Of a stretch of DNA of 64,000 nucleotides, positions 27,901 to 35,155 are shown piece after piece. Made by a program: the position numbers and the translations under genes. Source of the stretch: JBCDAP01 sp038747915 (GTDB lineage Bacteria > Planctomycetota > Phycisphaerae > Phycisphaerales > UBA1924). Location of the stretch: the NCBI GenBank assembly GCA_038747915.1, contig JBCDJJ010000002.1:20990-84989 (forward strand). The letters run 5' to 3'. Positions within the stretch are counted from its first letter, which is position 1; each line of letters begins with the position of its first letter. The notes beneath the pieces are model-generated. The model worked only from the letters and a program-made list of their open reading frames with translations. It did not search any database and was not told the DNA's origin.

Positions 27901-28583
27901 GCGGCTTTGGTCCGGGGGGCGCCGGGGGTGTCGCGGGGGCAGGAGGCACCGTCGGCGGTCGCGGTGGCGGTGGCGGTGGCGGCTTCGGCCCAGGCGGCGG
28001 CGTGGGGTCCGGCTTCGCGTCGGCCGGCGGTGCGGGCGTTGCCGGCTACGGCGATGGCACCGGCGTCGCGTTCAACGACGCGGGCTACTTCGACGGTTCC
28101 GCTGCCGAACTCGCCACGCTGCTGCCCAACATCGACATGATCGATCGCACTGTGCTCCTGCGGCTCCCGCAGTCGCAGTTCATCGAGTACCTCCAGCGGC
28201 AGCTCCCGATCGATTCACTCCGCGTCGAGCCGATCAACGAGCTCAAGAAGGCCCGCCTCACCGGCCGGGTGTTCAACCGCGAGGAGTTCAACCGCCTCGT
28301 TCAGCGGATCGATGCGGCGCTCGTCCGCCTCGAGGTCGAGGTGGCGATCGATGCGGTCGGCATCGGCGATGACATCCGCGCCGCCCTCGAGGACGCGGGT
28401 GCGGCGCACGTCAACGTCGTTGCAGCGCCCGCGGGCGGCCGAGAACGGATCTATGTGCGGTTCGACCACACGGACGCCGTGCCCGATCGTGAGACGGCGT
28501 TGTCGGTCGCCGCTCGGTATCTGCTCGACCCCGGCCTGCTCGATGTGCAGGGACTTGTGGGCGAGACGGCGCGGGCTCGGTGA
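24969..28583 (+). CDS. Transmembrane eukaryotic-type Ser/Thr protein kinase with repeat region
   Basis: A 1204-aa protein. Residues 1-290 form a Hanks-type kinase: a glycine loop (LHPGGYTVVWRA), Lys40 in AAVKIL, HRDIKPNN (134-141), DFG (154-156) and SPE (176-178), so it should be active. One membrane helix lies at about 316-338. The outside part has a beta region (about 340-530), a coiled-coil-rich segment built of four 45-residue repeats (about 531-720), a helical stretch, a glycine-rich linker (about 975-1025) and a C-terminal domain of about 165 residues that I do not recognise. ATG 24969 follows GCAGGAG. It is the last gene of the plus-strand Tad unit, behind an FHA protein and the FHA-TadA ATPase, so phospho-control of pilus assembly is inferred. 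Confidence 0.9.
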   Translation: MKTELGRFKLVEQLHPGGYTVVWRAEEDMGRGITRPAAVKILQGWRLDDATQVEQLNREIGVLIELSSSANIVTIRHFDIDEEVGPYIAMEMLGPSLFRTINDTPADPAMIRNVLADVLNGLKAMHDLDPPVVHRDIKPNNLLPDSTGLYKIADFGLATRFDEGETLTRVSVKYASPELLDESFGKVCPASDLYALGMTAYELALGHDLFRRQFPSIYDPQAPPDEQLADDRPKWMYWHCSLNQHAAPIKEVVADFPEQLSDIVEGMMHKPLEDRTATADEAIEALNKLTTVRKSFAPGVALAGAESDGPAVSPKLIGAVAAALLALVVLVGGFAFLSSLGPQPALALNAVAPAEGGLLVVEGNTERIIVTGTTEALPEDGQVWIEVEGQSARAASLDDSGAFSSEIRIRRVDEPVLGAVYVWDNIAQESFDRTQFQIIRRPPETVTVQINTAPGTSGARVEIVNRDAEGDPIRVRTDQRGVATAVVPHGLMDITVRHPRYQDATQSSPTGANPTRRLQIALEAAPPSVIERRREQLLAEIDRVAAAAAAGDPEAIARLKELQQELADLGDESINADTRQAILAEMAELAERAAAGDPEAIARMEQLRGELAALDDEGALASRRAEILEEMDRLAEAAANGDPEAADRLAELQGELARLDRATKAGAQGEAAAAIADERAKIVAEMAALAEAAANGDPEAIARMNALRQQLAAIDAEEKALAAGASPEEAKAARRLALAASRERLVAELRQHVDAARNDNPAAYDAVEGTITELEALESADDGATGLHAQLVRYRRSLLTEFQNAVDRGRLGEPYIAAVMRGLRIQLSDLILDERALANGRDRIGLTLMDARRAELMAEILQQLTSLAGGSDVIRGYVENSREFDALGEDASPNATRRSRLMREAEQIAPQAVVGDTIAQTRIRQIRDALGDIEAQEAIRRAEVARANGGTSRFASAAARVAAGEASSTPGFVGGGPGGFGPGGAGGVAGAGGTVGGRGGGGGGGFGPGGGVGSGFASAGGAGVAGYGDGTGVAFNDAGYFDGSAAELATLLPNIDMIDRTVLLRLPQSQFIEYLQRQLPIDSLRVEPINELKKARLTGRVFNREEFNRLVQRIDAALVRLEVEVAIDAVGIGDDIRAALEDAGAAHVNVVAAPAGGRERIYVRFDHTDAVPDRETALSVAARYLLDPGLLDVQGLVGETARAR
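26559..27128 (+). repeat. Four tandem 45-aa coding repeats in the kinase
   Basis: The motif GDPEA(I/A) recurs at residues 551, 596, 641 and 696 of the kinase. Spacings are 45, 45 and 55, the last including about 10 inserted residues. Each unit reads roughly as E(I/M)xxLAExAAxGDPEAIARxxxLxxELAxLD. A decayed fifth copy (NDNPAAYDAVEGTITELEAL) follows. The pattern fits helical hairpins or coiled coil on the outside of the membrane. Confidence 0.8.
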
Positions 28584-28720
28584 TCGCGGCCACGCGATTC
28601 GTGATGTGCGATACCGGTTCGTTGCCGGCCAGACTCTTCGCGTTGCTCAGAATCGGCGTTCGTCGGCGTGTTCGGCGAGCGGAGGTGTTGACTCCGTCAT
28701 CACTTTGACTGACCCGCGGG

Positions 28721-29398
28721 TTACCCGCCGTTGTCGGGGTCGTTGGTAAAGCCGCCACGGAGGTTCAGGCGGTCGACCCACCGCGTGTAATTGTCGTGGT
28801 CGCGGATGGTGGTGAACCAGTCGAACACCTCGGTGCGCTCGCGGTTGTCCTGCGTGAAGGTCGCGGGGTACTGCCCCCACGTGAGCGGCGGGCGGATGGC
28901 GTAGGCCTCGCGAGCGATCTCGTAGTTGATGAACCTGTTGAACTCGGGAGCGCTGGCGATGAAGTTGGGCGGGAAGTAGAGCTGGCTGAAGCCCTCGCCG
29001 ACGCCGCGGGCGAGCCCGCGGTTGTTGCTCACCACACCGTTGTTGAGGCGATTGCCGCCGGGCAGGTTGCGGAGGTCGTTGTCGTTGATCCGCGGGGTAT
29101 CGAGGGTGAGCGGCGGGGTGTCCGCGCGCGTGAAGAACGTGCCGGCGCCGAGCAGGTCGTTGGGTGCGGGCTGGAACGGGCCGAGGTTGAGCTGGATGTT
29201 GAGCGAGGTGTCGAAGAACGTGGTGGTCTGCGTGAACACGCGTCGGTGCGTCTCGGAGTACGCGGTGATGTCGGTGGCAACGGTGCGATAGACCGCCACG
29301 CCGAGCACCATGAACCCGAAGATCACAAAGATATTGAGCAGGAACTCGAGCGAGAGCGGGGCCGACTCGTCGGTGTGCAGCGTGCGGATCGGTCGCAT
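28721..29398 (-). CDS. TadE-like pilin-related protein
   Basis: A 225-aa protein with a class III-like signal close to the N-terminus: HTDESA|PLSLEF, with Glu18 at +5 after Ala13, followed by a hydrophobic helix (LLNIFVIFGFMVLGVAVY). The -1 residue is Ala where the other pilins of this locus have Gly. The remaining about 185 residues are polar, rich in Asn and Arg, and match no domain I know. It is the last gene of the minus-strand pilus unit, 3 bp after the TadG-like gene, and is probably a minor pilin. Its stop faces the kinase stop across 137 bp with no clear terminator. Confidence 0.75.
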   Translation of the reverse strand: MRPIRTLHTDESAPLSLEFLLNIFVIFGFMVLGVAVYRTVATDITAYSETHRRVFTQTTTFFDTSLNIQLNLGPFQPAPNDLLGAGTFFTRADTPPLTLDTPRINDNDLRNLPGGNRLNNGVVSNNRGLARGVGEGFSQLYFPPNFIASAPEFNRFINYEIAREAYAIRPPLTWGQYPATFTQDNRERTEVFDWFTTIRDHDNYTRWVDRLNLRGGFTNDPDNGG

Positions 29399-29401
29399 GG
29401 A

Positions 29402-31048
29402 TTAGTGCCTCATCACGCGGTCGGCGCGGGCGCGATCGCCGCCGCCGGTCTCGATGCCAGCGCGGGACCAGATGTTGCGGAGGTGGCTATCGCCATCGAG
29501 CGCGCGCCGGGTGGAGGTGAACTCGGTGAGCCGCGACTGCCAGTTCATGCCCATCGTCGACCACAGCTGCCAGGGCACGGAGTTCAGAATGCCGACACCC
29601 GCGGAGCGGAGCGACTCGGCGACGATGTTGTAGATCTCGGCCTCGGCCGTGGCCATCATGGTGTCGCCGCCGTTGACGCCCGAGAAGAACACGCCGGTGC
29701 CGAACGCCGGCTCTTCACGCGGCGGACCACCCATCATGAACTCACCGGATGATCCACCTTCACGGTACGCGGTCGCGACGAAGGTGCGGAACCGGTCCCG
29801 GTCCGCCTCGCTCAGCGAGGGCTCCTCGAGCACCGCCTGCTGAGTATGAAGGACATAGAAATCCTGCTCGATGAGGTTCACTGCGTAGGCCAGGCCGAAG
29901 CCGATCTCGGCCTCGGGTACGCCGCTGTTCTCTTCGGCCAGCGCGCTGTTGTAGACCTGCCGCTCGCGCCGCCCGCGGCTGACCCATCCGCGGCGGTTGA
30001 CGGTGAGATCGAGATCGTCGTAGTCGTCGTTGCGGCCCTCCCAGTCGGCGTCCTTGATGTCGATCGGAAGGAACCCAAGGAACCGACCGTAGAACGATTG
30101 CGCCATCGGCGTGAGGATCTCGACACCGGTGCTGGTCTGACGCACGGGGTGGCGCACCTGGTTGGCCTGGATCCGGTTGTTCGCGCCCGCGATGTTGCGG
30201 CCGGGCTGAGTGATGCGGATGTTGCACCGGTAGAAGCTCTCCATCATCCGGCGCTGGTTCTCGATGGTGACAGGCGTGGCGTTCACAACCGCCCGCTGGA
30301 AGTTGTGCAGGTCACGGATCCGCCCGCCGAGGTTGCCCGTGTTCGGCCCGATCTCGATCCAACCCGAGCTCTGCGACTGCGTGGTCCCCAGGGTCAGGAC
30401 GAAGTATCGCGCGGAATCGATGGCCGTTGCTGCGGCATAGATCGCAGCGAACGCGTAGACCGGCGCCGCCAGCGCCGGGCCGACGATCGGGATGGCCGCG
30501 AGCGCATTGGCGGCCTGGATCAGGTCGCGGATGTCGCGGACGTGCTCGCTCAGGTTGAGCCCGAAGTCGGCGAGCGAGGCCTGCTGCGACATGATCACCG
30601 CTCGGGCCGACTTGAGCAGCGTGATGTTGATGTTCGCCGCGGTGATCAGGTTCACCTCGCGCGCCATGTGGAGCGACGAGGCATAGGCCGCGGTATCGGC
30701 CGCGGTCTGCAGCTGGATCTTCTCGCTCACGACCGTGCCGGTGTTGAAGACCGAGCTGAGCAGCCCGAGGAACATGATCACCAGCGCGAGCATGATCATT
30801 GTGACGTTGCCGCGCTCGTCGTCGTGGAAACGACGGGCCGGAGCCGTGGCCACGCGGACGCCGGCTCGGGAGATCCGGCGGGCGAATCGATCCGTGTCCG
30901 TGCGCTCGGGTGCCCGGCTACTCACGCAGCGAGAAGCCGGACGAACCACCAGATCACTCTCGCGTGGTTCTCGTCTGCGGCGAGTACCACGGCACCCGGC
31001 TGCGCGAGTAGCCGGGCACACGGGAACATCAGACATCGGCGCGCGCAT
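29402..31048 (-). CDS. TadG-like Tad pilus protein, N-terminus extended through a repeat
   Basis: Up to 548 aa. The conserved part begins near residue 75: DDERGNVTMIMLALVIMFLG, the TadE/TadG-type start followed by a membrane helix. A long extracytoplasmic region follows (SEKIQLQTAADTAAYASSLHMAR, as in TadG). ATG 31048 shares bases with the preceding stop (TGATG), which supports coupled translation from there. However, the first about 70 codons run through a 110-bp palindromic element (30910-31019) that is not pilus sequence, so the mature protein may start later, for example at an in-frame GTG about 13 codons before ERGN. No Glu is found at +5, as in many TadG proteins. Confidence 0.75.
   Translation of the reverse strand: MRAPMSDVPVCPATRAAGCRGTRRRREPRESDLVVRPASRCVSSRAPERTDTDRFARRISRAGVRVATAPARRFHDDERGNVTMIMLALVIMFLGLLSSVFNTGTVVSEKIQLQTAADTAAYASSLHMAREVNLITAANINITLLKSARAVIMSQQASLADFGLNLSEHVRDIRDLIQAANALAAIPIVGPALAAPVYAFAAIYAAATAIDSARYFVLTLGTTQSQSSGWIEIGPNTGNLGGRIRDLHNFQRAVVNATPVTIENQRRMMESFYRCNIRITQPGRNIAGANNRIQANQVRHPVRQTSTGVEILTPMAQSFYGRFLGFLPIDIKDADWEGRNDDYDDLDLTVNRRGWVSRGRRERQVYNSALAEENSGVPEAEIGFGLAYAVNLIEQDFYVLHTQQAVLEEPSLSEADRDRFRTFVATAYREGGSSGEFMMGGPPREEPAFGTGVFFSGVNGGDTMMATAEAEIYNIVAESLRSAGVGILNSVPWQLWSTMGMNWQSRLTEFTSTRRALDGDSHLRNIWSRAGIETGGGDRARADRVMRH
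30910..31019. repeat. REP/BIME-like palindromic element inside the TadG-like reading frame
   Basis: GTGCCCGGCTACTC (30910-30923) and GAGTAGCCGGGCAC (31006-31019) are exact 14-bp inverted ends of a 110-bp unit. Inside are further stems: CCGGCT with AGCCGG, GAACCAC with GTGGTTC, and CCCGGCT with AGCCGGG. The two ends are inverted variants of one short palindrome, the layout of a paired REP (BIME). No REP-associated transposase lies in this window. Confidence 0.7.
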
Positions 31049-32082
31049 CAGAAGGGCCTCCCGATGCCGCTGTCAGGACCGAAGAGCAGCGAGATCAGCA
31101 GCGGGATGGCGCCGAGATCGCGCGGACCGGACGACTGGAGCGAGAGGTCGGCGACAATGTCGAAGTAATGGCCCTGGTTGCCGCTGATCGTGGTCTGCGT
31201 GGGTGCGAGGATCGATGCGATCCCTGGCGCCACGAGCCGGACCGGGAACACGACGCGGGCCCGCACCTGCCGCGGCCCAACGGGGTTAGGGATCGCCGGG
31301 AGCGGGATGAAGCTGTTGAAGGCCGTGAACTCGGGGTCGATTTCTTCGAGCTGAAAACGCGACCCCAGGCCGGACGCCGAGCCTTCGAGCGCGTCGAGCG
31401 CAAAGCGGACGCGGCGGTCGTAGACCGTGTCGGTCCACGGTGTGCCCTGATTGGAGCGCAGCTGCTCCATGTCCGCTGCCCAGCTCGGCCCGGTGTTCGA
31501 CGAGCGGGCGGCGATGGGCGCGAGCACCATGGCGGCCGCCTCGCGTGCCTTGCGCTCGCCTGCGTTGGTGACCTCCTCGAGGCCAAGGCCCGCGAAACCG
31601 CGATCGGTATGCACCACTGCGACACGAGCAGCCTTGAACGCGGCGTACCGCACGATCAGGGCCGCGTGGGCCAGCAGCGCGGTCTGCACCACCGCGCCGC
31701 ACATCAGGAGGAACGGCACGAACAGCAGCACAAACTCGACCGCGATCGACCCGCGCTCGTCGCGGCTCGGGCGGATGACCGCCAGACCGCGGCGGCCAGC
31801 GCGGAGGGCAAGTCGAGCCGCAGCGACAAGACCGATCGCGATCGCGGCAAGCGCACCGACGTCGAAAACAGTCATGCCCGACCAGTTCATTGCGCGCAGC
31901 GGGCCCGTTGCCCACCACTCGGAATGGGCGATGAGAGAAAACGTTAAGCCGAGTAATACCCAGACCGCGATGTCGGTAGACCAGTACATCGGCGCTCCGC
32001 CGTGGCGAGCAGCCGGAGAACGCGGGTCGACGAACTCAACCTGTGCTCGAATACGGTCAGCAGCGGTAAGGCGTGCCGTCAT
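31048..32082 (-). CDS. tadE: TadE-family pilus protein with two extra N-terminal helices
   Basis: A 344-aa protein. The TadE signature SRDERGSIAVEFVLLFVPFLL sits at residues 107-126 with Gly111 and Glu116 at +5, then a membrane helix and an extracytoplasmic domain. Unlike usual TadE proteins, two predicted helices precede it (about 36-52 and 71-90), so the pilin-like motif is internal. ATG 32082 overlaps the prepilin peptidase stop by 4 bp (ATGA), which supports the long form. It belongs to the minus-strand pilus unit. Confidence 0.82.
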   Translation of the reverse strand: MTARLTAADRIRAQVEFVDPRSPAARHGGAPMYWSTDIAVWVLLGLTFSLIAHSEWWATGPLRAMNWSGMTVFDVGALAAIAIGLVAAARLALRAGRRGLAVIRPSRDERGSIAVEFVLLFVPFLLMCGAVVQTALLAHAALIVRYAAFKAARVAVVHTDRGFAGLGLEEVTNAGERKAREAAAMVLAPIAARSSNTGPSWAADMEQLRSNQGTPWTDTVYDRRVRFALDALEGSASGLGSRFQLEEIDPEFTAFNSFIPLPAIPNPVGPRQVRARVVFPVRLVAPGIASILAPTQTTISGNQGHYFDIVADLSLQSSGPRDLGAIPLLISLLFGPDSGIGRPF

Positions 32083-33002
32083 GGCCCGGCTCCTGTAACA
32101 ACCCCGCTCGCCGAAGACGCCGTTGTAAACAGTAACTGGTCGAGGCGAAAGAAGGGCGTAACGATCATCGCGAGCAGTAGCGAGACGCCAAACGGCATCT
32201 CATTCTTGTCGAATGGATAGATCTCGCGGAGCTTCGCATCCCTCGCGGTCATCACCAGCAGCGCATTGAGCGCCATCACTTGAGCGCGAGCCATCAATCC
32301 ACCGGCAAACGCAAGGTTGAGAAGACCGAGCACCGCTGCGATTGGCAGATAGTTGATCAGAATGGGCCATGTTGCTGAATACCCAAGCAGGGCGCCAAGG
32401 CCGATGAGCAGCTTGGCATCACCACCACCAATACCGCGCGCGGCATGCGAGGTGATGGCGATGAATGCGCACAATCCGAGCCCGGAGAGCCCTTGCCCGA
32501 TCGGACCGGGGAGCATTGCGCCGGGTACTCCGCCGATGGGAAACCCAAGCCAGACCGCGGCGGCGTCGAGCCCGGCCATCTGCAGCGGACCCGCCAAGAG
32601 ATGCCCCCCAAGCCCGATCAGGATCGCTGGATAGGTCAGGCGGTTGGGGATCAGTCGAACGGCTGCGTCGAACCATGTTGCGCGGGCCACGATGATCAGC
32701 GCAAGCACATGAAGGAAGTACCCCCGCCCTGCGGGTAGCCCAAGCTGTTCGGCAACCGGCGGCGCGACCAAGAGTGTCGCAACCAAAGCACTGACGCTGA
32801 ACGCAAGGATCCAGAACGCTGGACCGGGGCCCTGAAGCCCGGCACGCTCGGCTGATGTACCGCCCTCGAAATCAAGCGGGTCAGATTTCGACTCGGGGTG
32901 GTCGAGCATCACCTCGTGCGCGGGTGATCTGGCCGGCTTGGCGTCGACCACCTCGCTCGTCGGCGAGTCAGCAGTGACGGGCTCGGTGTCACCGGCGGTC
33001 AT
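32079..33002 (-). CDS. cpaA: Prepilin peptidase (A24 family, TadV/CpaA type)
   Basis: A 307-aa polytopic aspartyl protease that cleaves Flp-type prepilins on the cytoplasmic side. The two catalytic aspartates are visible: Asp112 in TWFDAAVRLIPNRLT and Asp195 in the GGGDAKLL (GxGD) motif. Several hydrophobic helices surround them. About 60 polar, acidic residues precede the first helix, an extension not usual in TadV. ATG 33002 is chosen; an earlier in-frame ATG at 33083 would lengthen the disordered part. It lies between the flp pilin and tadE genes. Confidence 0.88.
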   Translation of the reverse strand: MTAGDTEPVTADSPTSEVVDAKPARSPAHEVMLDHPESKSDPLDFEGGTSAERAGLQGPGPAFWILAFSVSALVATLLVAPPVAEQLGLPAGRGYFLHVLALIIVARATWFDAAVRLIPNRLTYPAILIGLGGHLLAGPLQMAGLDAAAVWLGFPIGGVPGAMLPGPIGQGLSGLGLCAFIAITSHAARGIGGGDAKLLIGLGALLGYSATWPILINYLPIAAVLGLLNLAFAGGLMARAQVMALNALLVMTARDAKLREIYPFDKNEMPFGVSLLLAMIVTPFFRLDQLLFTTASSASGVVTGAGP

Positions 33003-33155
33003 CTCGGTGAGTCTACCTTTCGATTCGCGGTTTCCCGAACGAACCGACACCATCACGCCAGAGATTGGCGGTGATCTGTCCAAAACGAAGCCGGGCCCCG
33101 ATCACGGGGCCCGGAGTGCGATCGGTCATGGTCGATCAGGCGTGTGCCTGATCAA

Positions 33156-33386
33156 TTATTTGAAGGTGCCCGCACCGGTGGTCGTCACACCATCTTTCAA
33201 AAAGGTGCCTTCGTCGCGAAGGTTCTTCTGGTTCTCGTTGAACTTGTCGAGGGCGTACTGAGCGAAGAAGTAGATGCCGATCAGGATGACCAGCGCCACG
33301 ATGATGAGGAGGATCCACTCGACGGTGTTGGGGCCCGACTCATCGCGGTGCAGCCGGCTGAGGTACGCGCGTGTGCGATCGATCAT
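33156..33386 (-). CDS. flp: Flp-family pilin (likely major pilin)
   Basis: A 76-aa pilin: a short basic leader, then HRDESG|PNTVEWILLIIVAL with processing after Gly18 and Glu23 at +5, one hydrophobic helix and a short polar tail. This is the form of Flp/Fap type IVb pilins. ATG 33386 follows CCTGGAGATT, a good ribosome site. Its short length and its own leader with a strong hairpin (33411-33437) suggest it is the abundant pilin; this is inferred. Confidence 0.85.
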   Translation of the reverse strand: MIDRTRAYLSRLHRDESGPNTVEWILLIIVALVILIGIYFFAQYALDKFNENQKNLRDEGTFLKDGVTTTGAGTFK

Positions 33387-33410
33387 GGGAAATCTCCAGG
33401 TTCTGAGCAT

Positions 33411-33437
33411 CCTCGGTGTGCCCGGAGGGCACCGAGG
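33411..33437 (-). promoter_or_regulatory. Strong hairpin in flp leader
   Basis: CCTCGGTG (33411-33418) pairs with CACCGAGG (33430-33437), with three further G-C pairs inside and a small loop. It lies between the two pilin genes, 25 bp before the flp start on the minus strand. It could protect the downstream flp message or attenuate read-through from the tadA/pilin part; there is no T-run after it. Confidence 0.4.
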
Positions 33438-33545
33438 CGCGGGATTTATGTTCGGGGATCGATCAGGAGCAACGACCCCCGCTCTTTCACCATACCTTCG
33501 ATCGGGCCGCGCGGCCTGCGAGCTTTGTCGGAATTGCTGCCAAGG

Positions 33546-33803
33546 TCAGGGGATGGGCATGCTCAGGATCCCGACCGTGCGGTAGAAGTGATAATGGATG
33601 ATGAAGTAGGCCCCGGTCATCGCGAAGTAGGTCGGCAGGACCACACCCAGCATGACCAGCAGGTACTCCACGCTCAGCTGACCGCGATCGTCGCGGTGCA
33701 GCTCGCGGGCCCACTCGGGGACCAATGACACCTCGAGCGGGTTCGGGCGATGGACCGGCCAACGCTCCACACCTGCCCCAGTTGTATCTGGGCGATCGAT
33801 CAC
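33546..33803 (-). CDS. Second Flp-type pilin-like protein
   Basis: An 85-aa protein with a 41-residue leader and the motif HRDDRG|QLSVEYLLVMLGVVLP: Gly41, Glu46 at +5, then one membrane helix and a short tail rich in His and Tyr. The leader is longer than that of the other pilin. Its start overlaps the stop of the second tadA gene by 4 bp (ATGA), so it is co-translated with that ATPase. A minor pilin role is inferred. Confidence 0.8.
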   Translation of the reverse strand: MIDRPDTTGAGVERWPVHRPNPLEVSLVPEWARELHRDDRGQLSVEYLLVMLGVVLPTYFAMTGAYFIIHYHFYRTVGILSMPIP

Positions 33804-35008
33804 GAGCCCTCCAACCCAAACATTTTCCGATTAAGCTGAATCCGATCGGCGAGACCCATCCATTTGACCTCCTCGGCGAGGTGCGGCGTCTCACCCGTCC
33901 ACTTCAGCATGGGAAACTCGAGGTCCGTGTCCAGCACGAAGAGGTCTTTGGGCTGATATTCGTTCCGCTGCTCGTCGAAGTGGATCTCGGTGATATGGGT
34001 GACGAGGCGCCGGCCGGAGTGCAGGCGGACCGCCTGCACGATCAAGTGGAGCGCATCGGCGATCTGCCGGCGGATGGCGACGATGGGGAGCCCGGAGTCG
34101 GCCATCATGCACATGGTCTCGAGCCGGCCGCACGCACCCATCGGGGTGTCGGCGTGCAGCGTAGCCATCGAACCGGAGTGCCCGGAACTCATCGCCTGGA
34201 GCATGTCGAGCGCCTCGCCGCGTCGCACCTCACCGACCACGATGCGGTCCGGCCGCATGCGGAGGGTTGCGACGAACAAATCGCGAATCGTGATCTGCCC
34301 CTTGCCGTAGGCGTCGGCAGGACGGGCCTCGAGGGTGACGACATGCTGCTTCTGCAGCTGGAGCTCTCGCGTGTCCTCGATCGTGATGATGCGCTCGGAA
34401 TCGGGGAAGGCGTTCGAGAAGATGTTGAGCAGCGTGGTCTTCCCTGACCCGGTGCCACCTGAGATGATGATGTTCTGGGCCGCTTCGACCGCGACGAGGA
34501 TGAACTCAAGCGCTTCCGGTGTGACGGCCTTCACATCGATCAGGAAGCTGGGATCGATGGCCTTCTTGGCAAACTTTCGGATGTTGACCGAGACACCGCG
34601 ACCACTGATCGGCGGCAAGATGATGCAGATACGGCTGCCATCGGGCAATCGGCCGTCGAGGATGGGCTCTTCCTCGGTGATCGACTTTCCGACAAACTGG
34701 GCAATGTGGTTGGCCGCAGCCCGAACGGCGTGATCGTCCTTGAAGGTCAGCCCGGTGTGCTCGATGCGGCCCTTGCGCTCGACGAACACGTCTTCCGGGC
34801 CGTTGATCATGATCTCGGAGACCGTCTCGTCGTCGAGCAGCTCGAGAATCGGACTCAGGAAAAACCGCATTGATTTGCGGAAGGCAATGGCCTCGCCGGT
34901 CTCACGCGCGGGCGGTGCCGCGTGGCCGTTGGCGACTTCGGTGGCGGTCTGTGTCATACCGGCTCCGGGCAGGGGGTCTTCGGTGACGATACCAGCGGGA
35001 TCGGCCAT
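33800..35008 (-). CDS. Second TadA/CpaF pilus ATPase (no FHA domain)
   Basis: A 402-aa secretion ATPase with MINGPEDVFVERKGRI, RLPDGSRICIILPP, Walker A GGTGSGKTT (184-192), Asp box TIEDTRELQL, Walker B RPDRIVVGEVRRGEALDML and His box SGHSGSMATLHADT, so it should be active. It is a paralogue of the FHA-TadA at 20209-22089 without the sensor domain. ATG 35008 gives the longest form; ATG 34957 has a clear CCGGAG before it and may be the true start, since the first 17 residues are not conserved. It heads the minus-strand unit with pilins, peptidase and TadE/G proteins. Confidence 0.9.
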   Translation of the reverse strand: MADPAGIVTEDPLPGAGMTQTATEVANGHAAPPARETGEAIAFRKSMRFFLSPILELLDDETVSEIMINGPEDVFVERKGRIEHTGLTFKDDHAVRAAANHIAQFVGKSITEEEPILDGRLPDGSRICIILPPISGRGVSVNIRKFAKKAIDPSFLIDVKAVTPEALEFILVAVEAAQNIIISGGTGSGKTTLLNIFSNAFPDSERIITIEDTRELQLQKQHVVTLEARPADAYGKGQITIRDLFVATLRMRPDRIVVGEVRRGEALDMLQAMSSGHSGSMATLHADTPMGACGRLETMCMMADSGLPIVAIRRQIADALHLIVQAVRLHSGRRLVTHITEIHFDEQRNEYQPKDLFVLDTDLEFPMLKWTGETPHLAEEVKWMGLADRIQLNRKMFGLEGS

Positions 35009-35079
35009 CGCTGTTGAGGAAGATGCGGAATCCGCAAGTGGAAGAGTGGAGATGCCCGATCGTTTGGGTTAGCTTGCCC

Positions 35080-35108
35080 TATATAAAGCTGATGGGTCGG
35101 TTTGTCTG
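35080..35108 (-). promoter_or_regulatory. Candidate promoter of the minus-strand pilus unit
   Basis: On the minus strand CAGACA (35103-35108) and TATATA (35080-35085) are separated by exactly 17 bp, each matching the sigma-70 consensus at 4 of 6 positions. It lies 70 bp before the longest tadA start, in the AT-richest part of the gap to the divergent secretin gene. Confidence 0.4.
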
Positions 35109-35155
35109 AGCCATCCATGCGACCGGATCACGCCACCCCGGGGAGGCACCACCCG

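Noticed and set aside
29846..31168. 440-codon plus-strand frame opposite the TadG-like gene
   Set aside because: Antisense shadow; the minus-strand frame has the membrane helix and ERGN start and fits the operon.
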